Below, in pieces: positions 40,401 to 48,030 of a DNA stretch of 64,000 bases (positions are counted from its first letter, which is position 1; each line of letters opens with the position of its first letter). Source of the DNA: Pycnococcus provasolii (taxonomy: Eukaryota; Chlorophyta; Pseudoscourfieldiophyceae; Pseudoscourfieldiales; Pycnococcaceae). The DNA is taken from positions 372,001-436,000 of the forward strand of contig OW568872.1 in assembly GCA_938743325.2 (NCBI GenBank). The letters are read 5' to 3'. The translations under genes and the position numbers were made by a program. The notes under the pieces are model-generated. The model was not told where the DNA came from, made no database searches, and was given only the letters and a program-made list of their open reading frames with translations.

Positions 40401-40477
40401 GCAGACCCGAATCACGCGCTTCATCCTCGCAGAGCAACCTTCCTTCCAAAAAGAAAAGTCCTGATGGGTCTGTTTGA
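37442..40477 (+). CDS. Beta-lactamase-like serine hydrolase ectodomain with polyproline stalk and membrane anchor
   Basis: The ATG at 37442 gives 1011 residues. A signal sequence or signal anchor is at about 40-65 (FFGFLLVLLSSLLACSRIGF). A class C beta-lactamase/DD-peptidase fold follows: catalytic Ser138 in the SxxK motif SLTK (138-141), YSN at 259-261, and HVG at 424-426. All three active-site elements are therefore present. N-glycosylation sites are frequent (for example NVT, NGT). Residues 632-721 are an extensin/pherophorin-like PPSPPPPP stalk encoded by a CCG/CCT-rich repeat. A membrane segment lies at about 753-778 and the last 230 residues form a Ser/Glu-rich tail. The layout suggests a cell-surface or periplasmic-side hydrolase held on a stiff stalk; substrate unknown. 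TGTAA at 40494 follows the stop. Confidence 0.8.
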   Translation: MAACSFGMPLRRLPLRRRLRGLRVLRPIPATASGVSIPYKNSAFFGFLLVLLSSLLACSRIGFADALTETRDSGASASPDSELDSLLLLELSRTTTAAACAAVVTTDGTLAQGKAGRVAANDFDANDVTSTSRWHIGSLTKAMTAALVSVLEFEGYLSWSDKLSRFVPEAADSTFHDVTLKDLANHAAGFPLHPEPDGWWQVHADCCDVPLPTSGPPYEKAFVHCAHPEHTPRSLATCREHVTATSLKATRNVTATFRYSNVGYVVLAQAASAAVAARKTIGTPPLWEELIASHLWAPMGIQAGVDCGFGPAEGSHDPFAHLAPNGTNASAWIAMRHDFPPIIGPAGNVHCTPAAMARYLQWTLRGLRMGKYGSLASDTFPSGGPVVRDFRWRSLLTEGVKGDRYMLGWRVSNETIAGGLTLHHVGTNYLNYASVELYAHAGVAVFTAASDYPTGKRVVNSVHWALKERYLACARAGAEGGRAACAAAGSACDWSDPFAKLRLQLLHANRNSLPLYEGSGAAWGRGSCPAGDNAVAGGSAYDRGAPHRAVVVDGSCEKAAVVTDQRSPCVAASKATAKLLESMSASEYVGHRVVDWATYRINDRPASDLSQSNGFLCDGEYALSLCVPEPPTPPPPPPPPQSPPPPPPPPPPSPPPSPPPPPQPPSPPPPSPPPPSPPPSPPPPPPPPWLPPPPSPPPSPPPPPPPPPSPPPPLPPQPPPPSSSMNIQDKRQMSDAAQVSIAPSSGDKKADLDLALGATGAAAALALFSCAVCWRWIIARRNKTLPEEGGEDVSLPPGFLEIPAAPLALEVLVSPRDSASPKIVSLTSSPTTKVPVMILTSSPKKEARESGDGSDEDDFTYLWASPRTFVRPEGVPVVPLELLEAYGRGGSSDSSPTPRPSPNPAVKAAVEAAVSRLERALVKFDGSLKGENRASEILHELRSTSMLRSNSPMPLWEPRDPEDEEGGTTSGTHSVGSEGETRVVDVSRPESRASSSQSNLPSKKKSPDGSV
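39335..39605 (+). repeat. Polyproline-coding CCX repeat
   Basis: CCG/CCA/CCT-rich tandem sequence encoding the PPSPPPPP stalk of the serine hydrolase. A unit of about 57 bp (CCATCACCCCCTCCTTCCCC and following) is seen twice in succession, near 39462 and 39519, indicating recent slippage or duplication. Confidence 0.7.
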
Positions 40478-40493
40478 AGTAAATGATTTTACT

Positions 40494-40498
40494 TGTAA
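40494..40498 (+). terminator. Putative TGTAA polyadenylation signal (serine hydrolase gene)
   Basis: TGTAA 17 bp past the stop. A reverse-strand copy at 40531-40535 would serve the convergent polymerase eta gene 27 bp past its stop; the two genes are only 80 bp apart. Confidence 0.5.
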
Positions 40499-40557
40499 AA
40501 TATCTTGAAAGAAAAATGTCAACTTGTTCTTTACATCTCTTGATACATCGAAGCACC

Positions 40558-42471
40558 TCATCGGCGCAACTTCGCCTGCTTCTTCTCCTTGCCTCCACCT
40601 CCTAGTATCGATGACAGGGATTTCGCGGCGGGGCGCTTGTGCAATGCTAGGGTGGAGGCGGGGGGCAGCGAACCACCTCGCAGCGTCCCGCAAGCCTCGC
40701 ACCTTGATGCAGACGGCATATTCTCCAGGGTGCACGCTATGCAAATCCATGGAACCGGCTGCGGCCGCGTCGGTGAGGAAGGTGTGGCGACTGTGGGAGG
40801 AGCGGCATCTAGAGCCGGCTTCGTCGTCGTCTCCGCGGGTGGTGGTATGTTTTTCAGGTGGTCGTCTAGTGTTCTCTGTCTGTGCACGCCGGCGCTTTGC
40901 AACTCGTTCGCGGCAACGAATAGGCCAGTGATTCCCAGATTCGATTCGTTGGCACCCACCTCCTTCGCCCATCTTTTTAGCAATGATTGCGCGAGTGCTG
41001 ACGAGTTTGATGCTGATGACCCCGCGCCGAGCGGCCATTGACCACTTCGGCTGCCACCCTTCCCATCCAATGTGCTGAGTGAGATCGTCATCACCGTTGG
41101 CACGTCGCCGGTGTCTGACCGGCGCTCCTCCAGGCGGACTTCGAGCTCACGGCACAGGGCATCACAGACAGTCGCGACGTCTGCGAATGTCCTCAGCGGT
41201 CCAGTCGAGCTTCCATGATTTCCACGGAATGTCTTGCCGGTAGAAATGCTGGAGGCTCGAGTGCGTTCCTTGACAGCTTCGTCGTCGATCCCCTTCGCGA
41301 GCTTCATGACCCTCGATGCGGTTTCGTGCGGCTTGGCCCATTTCGCATTTTGAATGAGGTCAACCACACGCTGCGTTGGAGCATCCGCTAACAGACCAGC
41401 TGTTGGAAAATGAGCAATCAGGTGCTGGCCCAACATACCACCAAGTCCTCTTAATTTTTCGATGGGCACGTCTCGCATGAATCGTGAAATGGATGCGGTC
41501 GTGGGATAGACGCCAGTCTGTTGATTGGGCTTGTGCAATCCACCAGCAAGTTTCGCGGTAATCTTGCTGATGCCAAGTCCCGCCGTGCAGGTCAGCCTGC
41601 CCTCGAACGCCACACTCACTTTCTCACGAGCTTGAGCAACCGCTGCGCACGCGGCTGCGAAGAGCGCATACGTCGAAGGTGAGTCACTGTTCGTGTCGTC
41701 TGCCGTCGGCGGCGTCCAGAACGACGACTGGTTCAACTGCGCCCGAAGCTCGGCGTCCGTTTTCGCGCCGTGGCCTGCGAATCCCATTCTCATTTCTGCG
41801 GCGGTAATTTTTGCCGCGGCGTCGTCGCCGATTCCACTTCCAGCAATGTGCGTTGCCCCTGCTATCCGAATACACTCGTCGACTCCACCAACGTTCGCGA
41901 TGAACGTTTTAAGAAACGGCGTCATCAATTCCACATATATTTCATCCACCGACGACTTCTCGACAGGGCAGCCAGGCAGGGCGGCTCTTAGGATGTCGAC
42001 AACTTTCCGTCCATATCTCCGATAAATTTCCATGTCACTCTTCCCATTCGCCGTTGGCACTTGCACGACAACAAGTTCCTGCCCCGCAGCCGCAGCCACC
42101 TTGCGAGCTTCTATAGCACGCATGATTCGTTTCACACCAAGCGCACGTGCTTCGTACGACACGGCGATTGCGGATCCGTTGTTATTGTGATCAGAAATGA
42201 TACGATTCGAATCGAACGGCAACGTGCGGACACCGAAGGTGCATGATGATGAACCAACTGATGATGCCCCAACTGAACCTGAACCTGAACCTGAAGGAGC
42301 TGATTCTTCTGGAGATGAATTTTCAAACGGATTGTACTGAACCACAAGAACAGGTTTATTAACTAACATACAAGGATTCAAGTCACGTTCCACGGCGACA
42401 TAAAACGCATCCAAGTCAACGAGAGCGACCAGAGGTTTCATGAAACCACGGGACCCGGGGACCATTGCCAT
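40558..42471 (-). CDS. POLH: DNA polymerase eta (Y-family translesion polymerase) with RanBP2-type zinc finger
   Basis: A translesion DNA polymerase that copies past UV dimers. It has 637 residues. Motif I is VDLDAFYVAVE (Asp19 and Asp21), followed after an insert of about 45 residues by AIAVSYEARALGV, then the catalytic SVDEIYVEL (Asp176-Glu177), and the thumb/helix-hairpin tract TAGLGISKITAKLAGGLHKP and LRGLGGMLGQ. The VSYEARA motif and the order of elements point to eta rather than kappa. The little-finger domain extends to about 490. Instead of the usual UBZ finger, the C-terminus carries a four-Cys RanBP2-type finger (WICIACTL to RCEACG, about 575-600), then a basic Lys/Arg tail. It is convergent with the serine hydrolase gene. 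Confidence 0.85.
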   Translation of the reverse strand: MAMVPGSRGFMKPLVALVDLDAFYVAVERDLNPCMLVNKPVLVVQYNPFENSSPEESAPSGSGSGSVGASSVGSSSCTFGVRTLPFDSNRIISDHNNNGSAIAVSYEARALGVKRIMRAIEARKVAAAAGQELVVVQVPTANGKSDMEIYRRYGRKVVDILRAALPGCPVEKSSVDEIYVELMTPFLKTFIANVGGVDECIRIAGATHIAGSGIGDDAAAKITAAEMRMGFAGHGAKTDAELRAQLNQSSFWTPPTADDTNSDSPSTYALFAAACAAVAQAREKVSVAFEGRLTCTAGLGISKITAKLAGGLHKPNQQTGVYPTTASISRFMRDVPIEKLRGLGGMLGQHLIAHFPTAGLLADAPTQRVVDLIQNAKWAKPHETASRVMKLAKGIDDEAVKERTRASSISTGKTFRGNHGSSTGPLRTFADVATVCDALCRELEVRLEERRSDTGDVPTVMTISLSTLDGKGGSRSGQWPLGAGSSASNSSALAQSLLKRWAKEVGANESNLGITGLFVAANELQSAGVHRQRTLDDHLKNIPPPAETTTKPALDAAPPTVATPSSPTRPQPVPWICIACTLENMPSASRCEACGTLRGGSLPPASTLALHKRPAAKSLSSILGGGGKEKKQAKLRR

Positions 42472-42646
42472 GTCATATAATATGAGGAGAGATTATTCCT
42501 ATCCCAAAAGGGGCAGTTCGGCAGTTCAATTCTTTAAAATTTGGGCCTTTTGGGGATGCACCGTAGAACGCAATTTCATATGGCAAAAAACGGGCCCGCA
42601 GCGGGCCCCACCAAAAATTGAAGGGTCGGACAATTTTGGTCGGGGC
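42472..42646. other. Promoter side of the polymerase eta gene
   Basis: A short AT-rich stretch with a reverse CCCCGACCAA motif (42636-42645) directly before the ankyrin-like fragment. No gene is seen. Confidence 0.4.
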
Positions 42647-43182
42647 GTTGTACACGTTCGCAACGAAGCAGCCAGGCACGGTGACTTGGCCGCTCTTCGA
42701 TGCCTCGTCGGAGAAGGTGGTGGCGACGTCAACGAGTGGGAGGGTGCCTATCAACCACTGCTACGTGCTCTGGACCGGCCGACCGGAACAATCACAAGAT
42801 TGGAAGAAATCAAGCAGAGGTTGTCGCGTGGTTGATCAACCAAGGTGCAGCGATCCCACACTACTATCGCAGTGATGACCTGCAACCTGTTTCTGACGAC
42901 GACTGGGAAATAGAAGAGATGTGCACGGAGTTGGAGTGGTTGGTCGCAAAAGAATGGGACGTCGCGTTAGCTGTTCTTCTGCACTCATCATGCCTTCGAC
43001 CGTTGCCGCCCATGATGGCGGCACACCCTCCGCCGTGCGGCGAAGCCAAACCCAAGACACCGCGATTCTACAACGGGCCGAATGGCGAGAGGTGGGTGAC
43101 CGCTCGACAAGAAGGTGTGAAAGGTGTTGGTATGAAGTACGTCGGTACTCGCAAGAGATCGTGGCCGTCGTGCGACGTGTGA
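42647..43182 (+). pseudogene. Ankyrin-like gene fragment
   Basis: Two neighbouring frames carry ankyrin-like sequence. The first (42647 to about 42770) reads HVRNEAARHGDLAALRCLVG. The second (about 42822-43182) reads AEVVAWLINQGAAIP, then an acidic Trp-containing stretch, and ends in a basic tail. They are offset by one base, so either one frameshift or a very short intron (a 50-nt GT-AG pair from GTGCTC to ATCAAG keeps the frame but removes half a repeat) lies between them. No start codon is evident upstream. The stop abuts the 91-bp direct repeat at 43183, so the piece may have been cut or captured during insertion of the neighbouring element. Confidence 0.4.
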
Positions 43183-43273
43183 TTATAAGGGGGGCTGATG
43201 AATCACGTGACCACCTCCCTGTTGGGGGTTTTGGCAGTTCGGCGTATCCCGTTTAGGGGTTCACCTCACACAC
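43183..43273 (+). repeat. 91-bp direct repeat, copy 1 (LTR-like)
   Basis: Begins TTATAAGGGGGGCTGATGAA and ends CACCTCACACAC. Identical by eye to the copy at 43796-43886; start-to-start distance is 613 bp. It lies directly after the stop codon of the ankyrin-like fragment. Confidence 0.85.
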
Positions 43274-43795
43274 CACCCCGCAGAGCAGTCAAAAATCCGT
43301 GAAAAGTAAGCGTATCTGAGAAGAAAAACCTCAAGCTGAGAGGAAAAGAAACTCGTGTCAGTAGGGAAGCGCGCGTTGAACTCCGATGCTGAGGTTGCCG
43401 TCGTAACGATCCGCGTTAAAGTGTTTAGAAGTAGCCGACGTGTATCCTGCAGCAGTTGAGCGTAGACGTTTATGCGAAGTGACACCGTCTGAGTGTTTGC
43501 GTTTGCGCGAGTTGGATCCACCACCCCACGTCGGTTTGCTGAGAATGAAAAGCAAATGATCAATCTGTGGACGTGAGAGGGGTTTGGTGAGTTGGTCAGC
43601 AGGGTTATCGGTTCCTTTGATATGGGTGCCAATAATCAATCCGGCTGCAAAAAGTTCGCGTGCGAGACCGCCAAGCCTACGGTAGACACACCTTAAGTAA
43701 AAGTTAAGAGTGGTTGAGTTACACGGAGGATACTAAGGGAGGTCCCTCGAGAGAGGGGGATCACGTGATAACCTCCTCATAGTGGGCACTGCCCG

Positions 43796-43886
43796 TTATA
43801 AGGGGGGCTGATGAATCACGTGACCACCTCCCTGTTGGGGGTTTTGGCAGTTCGGCGTATCCCGTTTAGGGGTTCACCTCACACAC
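43796..43886 (+). repeat. 91-bp direct repeat, copy 2 (LTR-like)
   Basis: Second copy of the repeat at 43183-43273. A short related stretch (ATCACGTGATAACCTCC) precedes it at about 43761. The plus-strand retroelement fragment follows it. Confidence 0.85.
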
Positions 43887-44085
43887 ACGACGACCGACGA
43901 TGGGACTACGCTAACGCGGGCAGATAGATGAGGAAGACGCCGAGGCGCGCCATCTCGCTCAGCAGTTCGTGGGTGCACTCCTCTATGCAGCAGTTATCAG
44001 CAGGCCAGACCTATCGTCAACCGTGCGAGCGATGTCGCACGTCATACATGTCCAAACCGCCATCGAACTTCCCCAAGGACGAGTT

Positions 44086-44410
44086 TTCCCGAGCTCGCCC
44101 GGGAAAACTCAAACTTCAGGTGTTCCCGAGCCAGTTCGGGGTTCCCGTTCCGTGGGATCCCTGGGAGTGCTTCCAGGTGCCGTGGGTGGAGGAACGTTAC
44201 AGCTCCCTCCTCCTCATTGTGGTTTCATCTCCGGAAGCCATTTCCGGAAGCCTTCGAAGAGTGTCATTTGCTCCCCAGTGCACTGTGTTGGCTTCCACTT
44301 CCACGTCGGGATTCTTGGCTTCCCCTCCCACTCCACTTCTTGTATTCAAGAGCACTCCCCTCTTCTCATTCCACTCTAAGTCCTCTTTGGTTATTCTTTG
44401 GTTTTACTCG
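44086..44410. other. Leader region of the VPS26 gene
   Basis: Sequence between the retroelement remains and the VPS26 start codon. An open frame runs through it, but it has no conserved content and contains short CTTCC-rich stretches. Presumed promoter and 5' leader. Confidence 0.45.
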
Positions 44411-45451
44411 ATGTCGTTCTTTGGGTTTGGGCCGCCTTTATCAATAAAGGTGCTTCTACATGGCACATCATCTTCGTCGTCGTCATCGTCCGCCTCCGCG
44501 GGGAACCCCGACCTCCTGGTGCTGGATGCGCCGCCTGCTTCCTCTGCGCCTTCCTCTTCACCTGAGGGATCACCTTCTTCATCCTCCGACGTTCCTCGCG
44601 CGCTCGTGAAAACCAAAGGGGGTGCGGCTTCTCAGGATGGCGCCTCTTCTCAGGACAACCTTCTACCCATGTACACGACGGGAGATACCGTCAAAGGAAC
44701 CGTCACCATAAAACCTACGTCAAACAAAAAAGTCGAACACCAAGGAATACGCATCGAACTGCTCGGACAAGTGGAGCTGTTCTTTGACCGAGGGAACTAC
44801 TACGACTTCCTCGCGCTCAGCCGAGAACTCGAACCGGCGGGAGACGTCAGCGGCGACGTCGAACTCCCGTTCGAATTCAAGAGCTGCGATATGCAGCACG
44901 AAAGCTACACCGGAATCAACGTGCGCCTGCGATATGTGCTTCGCGTTACCGTCACGCGAGGGTACGGCGGGGGAATCGTCAAGGAGCTGCCGTTCTGCGT
45001 TCGCCTCGTGCAGAACTTGCCTGACATCAACAACACGCTGAAGATGGAGGTGGGAATAGAGGACTGCCTGCACATCGAGTTTGAGTACAGCAAGGCGAAG
45101 TACCACCTCAAGGATGTCGTTGTCGGAAAAATCTACTTCCTGCTTGTGCGAATTCGCATCAAGCATATGGACCTCGAGATACGGCGCCGAGAGTCGACAG
45201 GCAGTGGCGCAAACACGTACAACGAAAGCGAGACGCTCGCGAAGTTCGAGGTGATGGACGGAGCGCCGGTGAGAACAGAGTCCATTCCCATCCGCATCTT
45301 CCTGTCGCCATATGACCTCACGCCGTCATACAAAAATATCAACAACAAGTTCTCCGTCAAGTACTTCCTGAACCTCGTGCTCGTGGATGAGGAGGACAGG
45401 AGGTACTTCAAGCAGCAAGAAATACAGCTCTGGCGCAACGAGCTGATTTGA
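44411..45451 (+). CDS. VPS26: VPS26, retromer complex subunit
   Basis: An arrestin-fold subunit of retromer, which with VPS35 and VPS29 recycles cargo from endosomes to the Golgi or plasma membrane. The ATG at 44411 gives 346 residues. After MSFFGFGPPLSIKVLL comes a Ser/Ala/Pro insertion of about 60 residues (18-78). Conservation then resumes with VEHQGIRIELLGQVELFFDR, YVLRVTVTRGY, VGIEDCLHIEFEYSKAKYHL, GKIYFLLVRIRIKHM, ESIPIRIFLSPYDLTPSY and the C-terminal KFSVKYFLNLVLVDEEDRRY. These are nearly invariant VPS26 blocks. The insertion is unusual in this otherwise rigid protein. Convergent with the copper monooxygenase gene, 145 bp away. Confidence 0.92.
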   Translation: MSFFGFGPPLSIKVLLHGTSSSSSSSSASAGNPDLLVLDAPPASSAPSSSPEGSPSSSSDVPRALVKTKGGAASQDGASSQDNLLPMYTTGDTVKGTVTIKPTSNKKVEHQGIRIELLGQVELFFDRGNYYDFLALSRELEPAGDVSGDVELPFEFKSCDMQHESYTGINVRLRYVLRVTVTRGYGGGIVKELPFCVRLVQNLPDINNTLKMEVGIEDCLHIEFEYSKAKYHLKDVVVGKIYFLLVRIRIKHMDLEIRRRESTGSGANTYNESETLAKFEVMDGAPVRTESIPIRIFLSPYDLTPSYKNINNKFSVKYFLNLVLVDEEDRRYFKQQEIQLWRNELI

Positions 45452-45596
45452 TTGTTCGTCGTCAACACATTCTTTGTAGTAACAACAAAAAAAAACCGAA
45501 ACAGTTTCTGCCAATCTAAACGTGCAATCTAATCTGAACACGCTGTAGTACACGAGCAACACAACAAACACACACGTGCCTCACCTCCGGCATCTT

Positions 45597-47861
45597 CTAC
45601 GCCGACTCTTCCAAGAGTTTTTTGAGCACATAAGCACGCATCCCACGCCTCGTCGCGCTGTCAACTTGCCCAACACCTGGATGAAAGCAATTGGCGAATT
45701 TCTGTGGTATCCCACTCGCCTCGGATGCACTCACGAGATCAGACAGACATTCCCAGCAAGTCCGTGAAAGGCTACTATTCGTCATCGCTTTCGACGAATC
45801 TTCCTCGCCTAAGGAAGCGGCAATCGAACGTATCGCGCCGGCATCGGCGAGAGTGCATTCGTACTCGCCCTTGTCATTCCGGAACCTGCCAAGCGTGTTT
45901 GTGACATCTCCGACGCCGTGCTCCGCACGCTCCCAGATGCGATCGACATCATTATCATCTCCCCCAAGCACGCCGAGATACACCTGCAGTGGCGCACAGT
46001 GTGCTCTCGCATCGACCGCGGTGACGAATGTCGCCGTGCTCCAGCACATCTCGTCAATCGTTTGCACTCCAATCGTCGTCGGCTCGTCGCGCGTTGACGT
46101 GTTGAATGCGCATACGGAATGCACGATGTCACCGTCTCGGAGAAGTAAACGCTGGCGGTAACTCGGAAGTGGCTCGGTCGGCGCTGTCTTGCGTCGCTCA
46201 TCGAGTGCAGCGCGCGTCGACGAAAGCATCCCGGTAAGCGAGTCGCGGTATCGATTGGCGGCATCCCACGCGATATCTGTCATGGCTTGGTCATCGAACC
46301 ACCACGCTGGCATATCGACAATCGGCGTAACGAGCTCGTGCGCATTCATCAGCGCGGTGATATTCTCAGCCTCAGCCGCCGCGCGTGCGGCTTCTGCGGC
46401 AGTTGCATCGTTCTTCTTGCGATAGATGCGCGCGTACATTGCATTGGCAGCGAGATGGCCGTGGAACCAAGCACGTTCCAGCTCCACCGTCGCCGCCGCC
46501 GCGTCATCGTCGGAAGCATTCCCGTGCACGCGAATTTGGCACAAGGTCGAGATGAAAACACCATCCTCGTTCGGAGGGAGAGTCAGCGTTGGGCTCACTG
46601 AAATGCGAGTGAATGGCAAGTCCACCTCCTCGAGCGGGCGCAAATTAGTAGCACTGAGATTGTCGTCGATGACCGTGTAATGTATGATCACTACCGAGTC
46701 GTCAATCGTTCCACACTTTTTGTCAAAATTGTCGTAGTGTGCTTGTACCGTAATCGCGCGAATGGGGCGGTCGTCGCCGCCGAGACGGAAACCACTATCG
46801 CGTCGTGACGTGATGAATGGGTCTGCTCCAGGTGCCCACGCACCGAGATAGCCGTCGCAGAGCGCATTCGTATTAAATTGATCATCCTTGCTGCTGTTGT
46901 TGCCAGTGGTGGTGTTGGTTTCATTTCTTCCCTCAGCTTTGAGAATCATTGACCTAACAAACGGATCCACCACAGGTACCGCGTTTTGGTTCGGTGCTAT
47001 CGCCACTGGACAGCTCCTGACCACAAAGTGATGCAGTCGTGGCGAGTCGACCACAGTTTCTCCCGCAACAATCAAGCACTTCTTCTCCGCGCACTCAACC
47101 ATCACATCGTCTGGCAAATTCACCGTCACGTCCACGTATGTCGTACGCAAGTCGCATGGGATGGTTGCGTTACCCATCGAAATGACGATGCGCCTTCGCG
47201 TCTCGCCAGGGTTGAAGTGAACATCCTCCACGGATTTTGTTGTGGTGATTGCGGCTGAGGTGGTGAGGACGTCATCGTCGAAAGAATCTGCCGGTGGACA
47301 CGCCCATCGCTCGCGCACCGTCGTCGCGCGAGAGTTTGGGGGCTTGAGCTCCACGCCTGGTACATTGCTAGCGAATCCAGGATGGCTACGTGGCCATGGC
47401 GGCAGTGGCATCGCACCTCCGTCTCCGGTGACGGCGTCGTTCGCATTCCACATGCAACACGGATCGCCGAGCTCTTCACCATTGGTGAAACCATCTCCAT
47501 CCGAGTCCTGCTCACAAAGCTCGCGCGTCCACGTCTTTGCGGCGGCGGCAAACGCTGCACCAAATGCATTCAGCTGAACGGTGTGCATTCCGCCACGGCA
47601 GTCCGCATGGCCAAGACCTTGGCAGTACCCGTAATTGCTGTCTAGCGTGCTGAGGAGAGTTGACGATGATGAGTTGCAACCTGGCAGCGTGTGGTGGCAT
47701 GGCACATGATGACCACCTGGGATTCGTGATGCGAACGACGGTAGAGCATCCACGACGAGCACCACGGCTGTTGGTGAGGAGAAGAAGAGGAGGATCTGCT
47801 GCACGTTGATGAGGACGAGGAGCGGTAGGAGCAGGTGACCAGCACGAGCACGCGCCGCCAT
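45597..47861 (-). CDS. Temptin-domain copper type II monooxygenase (PHM/DBH family)
   Basis: The ATG at 47861 gives 754 residues and a signal peptide (HLLLPLLVLINVQQILLFF). The 82 codons upstream in the same frame look like leader. Residues of about 42-165 form a temptin-like domain (EQDSDGDGFTNGEELGDPC). The ascorbate-dependent copper monooxygenase pair follows. CuH ligands are His277-His278 (RLHHFVV) and His375 (VQAHYDNF); CuM ligands are His467 and His469 (WFHGHL) and Met605 (TIDEMC). AWAPGADPF at 341-349 is another family motif. All six copper ligands are therefore present, so the enzyme should be active. Substrate could be a peptide (PHM-like) or a small amine (DBH/MOXD1-like); secreted or lumenal location is expected. 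Confidence 0.85.
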   Translation of the reverse strand: MAARARAGHLLLPLLVLINVQQILLFFSSPTAVVLVVDALPSFASRIPGGHHVPCHHTLPGCNSSSSTLLSTLDSNYGYCQGLGHADCRGGMHTVQLNAFGAAFAAAAKTWTRELCEQDSDGDGFTNGEELGDPCCMWNANDAVTGDGGAMPLPPWPRSHPGFASNVPGVELKPPNSRATTVRERWACPPADSFDDDVLTTSAAITTTKSVEDVHFNPGETRRRIVISMGNATIPCDLRTTYVDVTVNLPDDVMVECAEKKCLIVAGETVVDSPRLHHFVVRSCPVAIAPNQNAVPVVDPFVRSMILKAEGRNETNTTTGNNSSKDDQFNTNALCDGYLGAWAPGADPFITSRRDSGFRLGGDDRPIRAITVQAHYDNFDKKCGTIDDSVVIIHYTVIDDNLSATNLRPLEEVDLPFTRISVSPTLTLPPNEDGVFISTLCQIRVHGNASDDDAAAATVELERAWFHGHLAANAMYARIYRKKNDATAAEAARAAAEAENITALMNAHELVTPIVDMPAWWFDDQAMTDIAWDAANRYRDSLTGMLSSTRAALDERRKTAPTEPLPSYRQRLLLRDGDIVHSVCAFNTSTRDEPTTIGVQTIDEMCWSTATFVTAVDARAHCAPLQVYLGVLGGDDNDVDRIWERAEHGVGDVTNTLGRFRNDKGEYECTLADAGAIRSIAASLGEEDSSKAMTNSSLSRTCWECLSDLVSASEASGIPQKFANCFHPGVGQVDSATRRGMRAYVLKKLLEESA

Positions 47862-48030
47862 CACTTTCTTCTTTGTTGTTTTAGAATGATCTGTCTTTTT
47901 CACGAAAGTTTCCTGCGAGCACCTGCTGCGAGCGTACGGGCGAGGAAGGAAGTGGGGGAGATCTGAGAGTTTTCGTGGGTAGGGCCAACGGTCTTGGTAG
48001 GGCTTAAACTGAAATATATGTTGAATCTTC

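Larger units (their letters stand above)
43183..44085. mobile_element. Broken Ty1/copia LTR-retrotransposon remains (fossil)
   Basis: Fragments of a Ty1/copia-type polyprotein lie here in two orientations. On the minus strand (about 43360-43690) is the end of the RNase H region with the typical ADQLTKPLSR motif. On the plus strand (about 43920-44085) is the end of the reverse transcriptase region with GALLYAAVISRPDL. Identical 91-bp direct repeats sit at 43183-43273 and 43796-43886 and may be LTR pieces. The element is clearly broken and rearranged, with only a small part of the coding region left and opposed fragments that suggest two insertions or an inversion. The identity of the repeats argues against great age. 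Confidence 0.7.
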
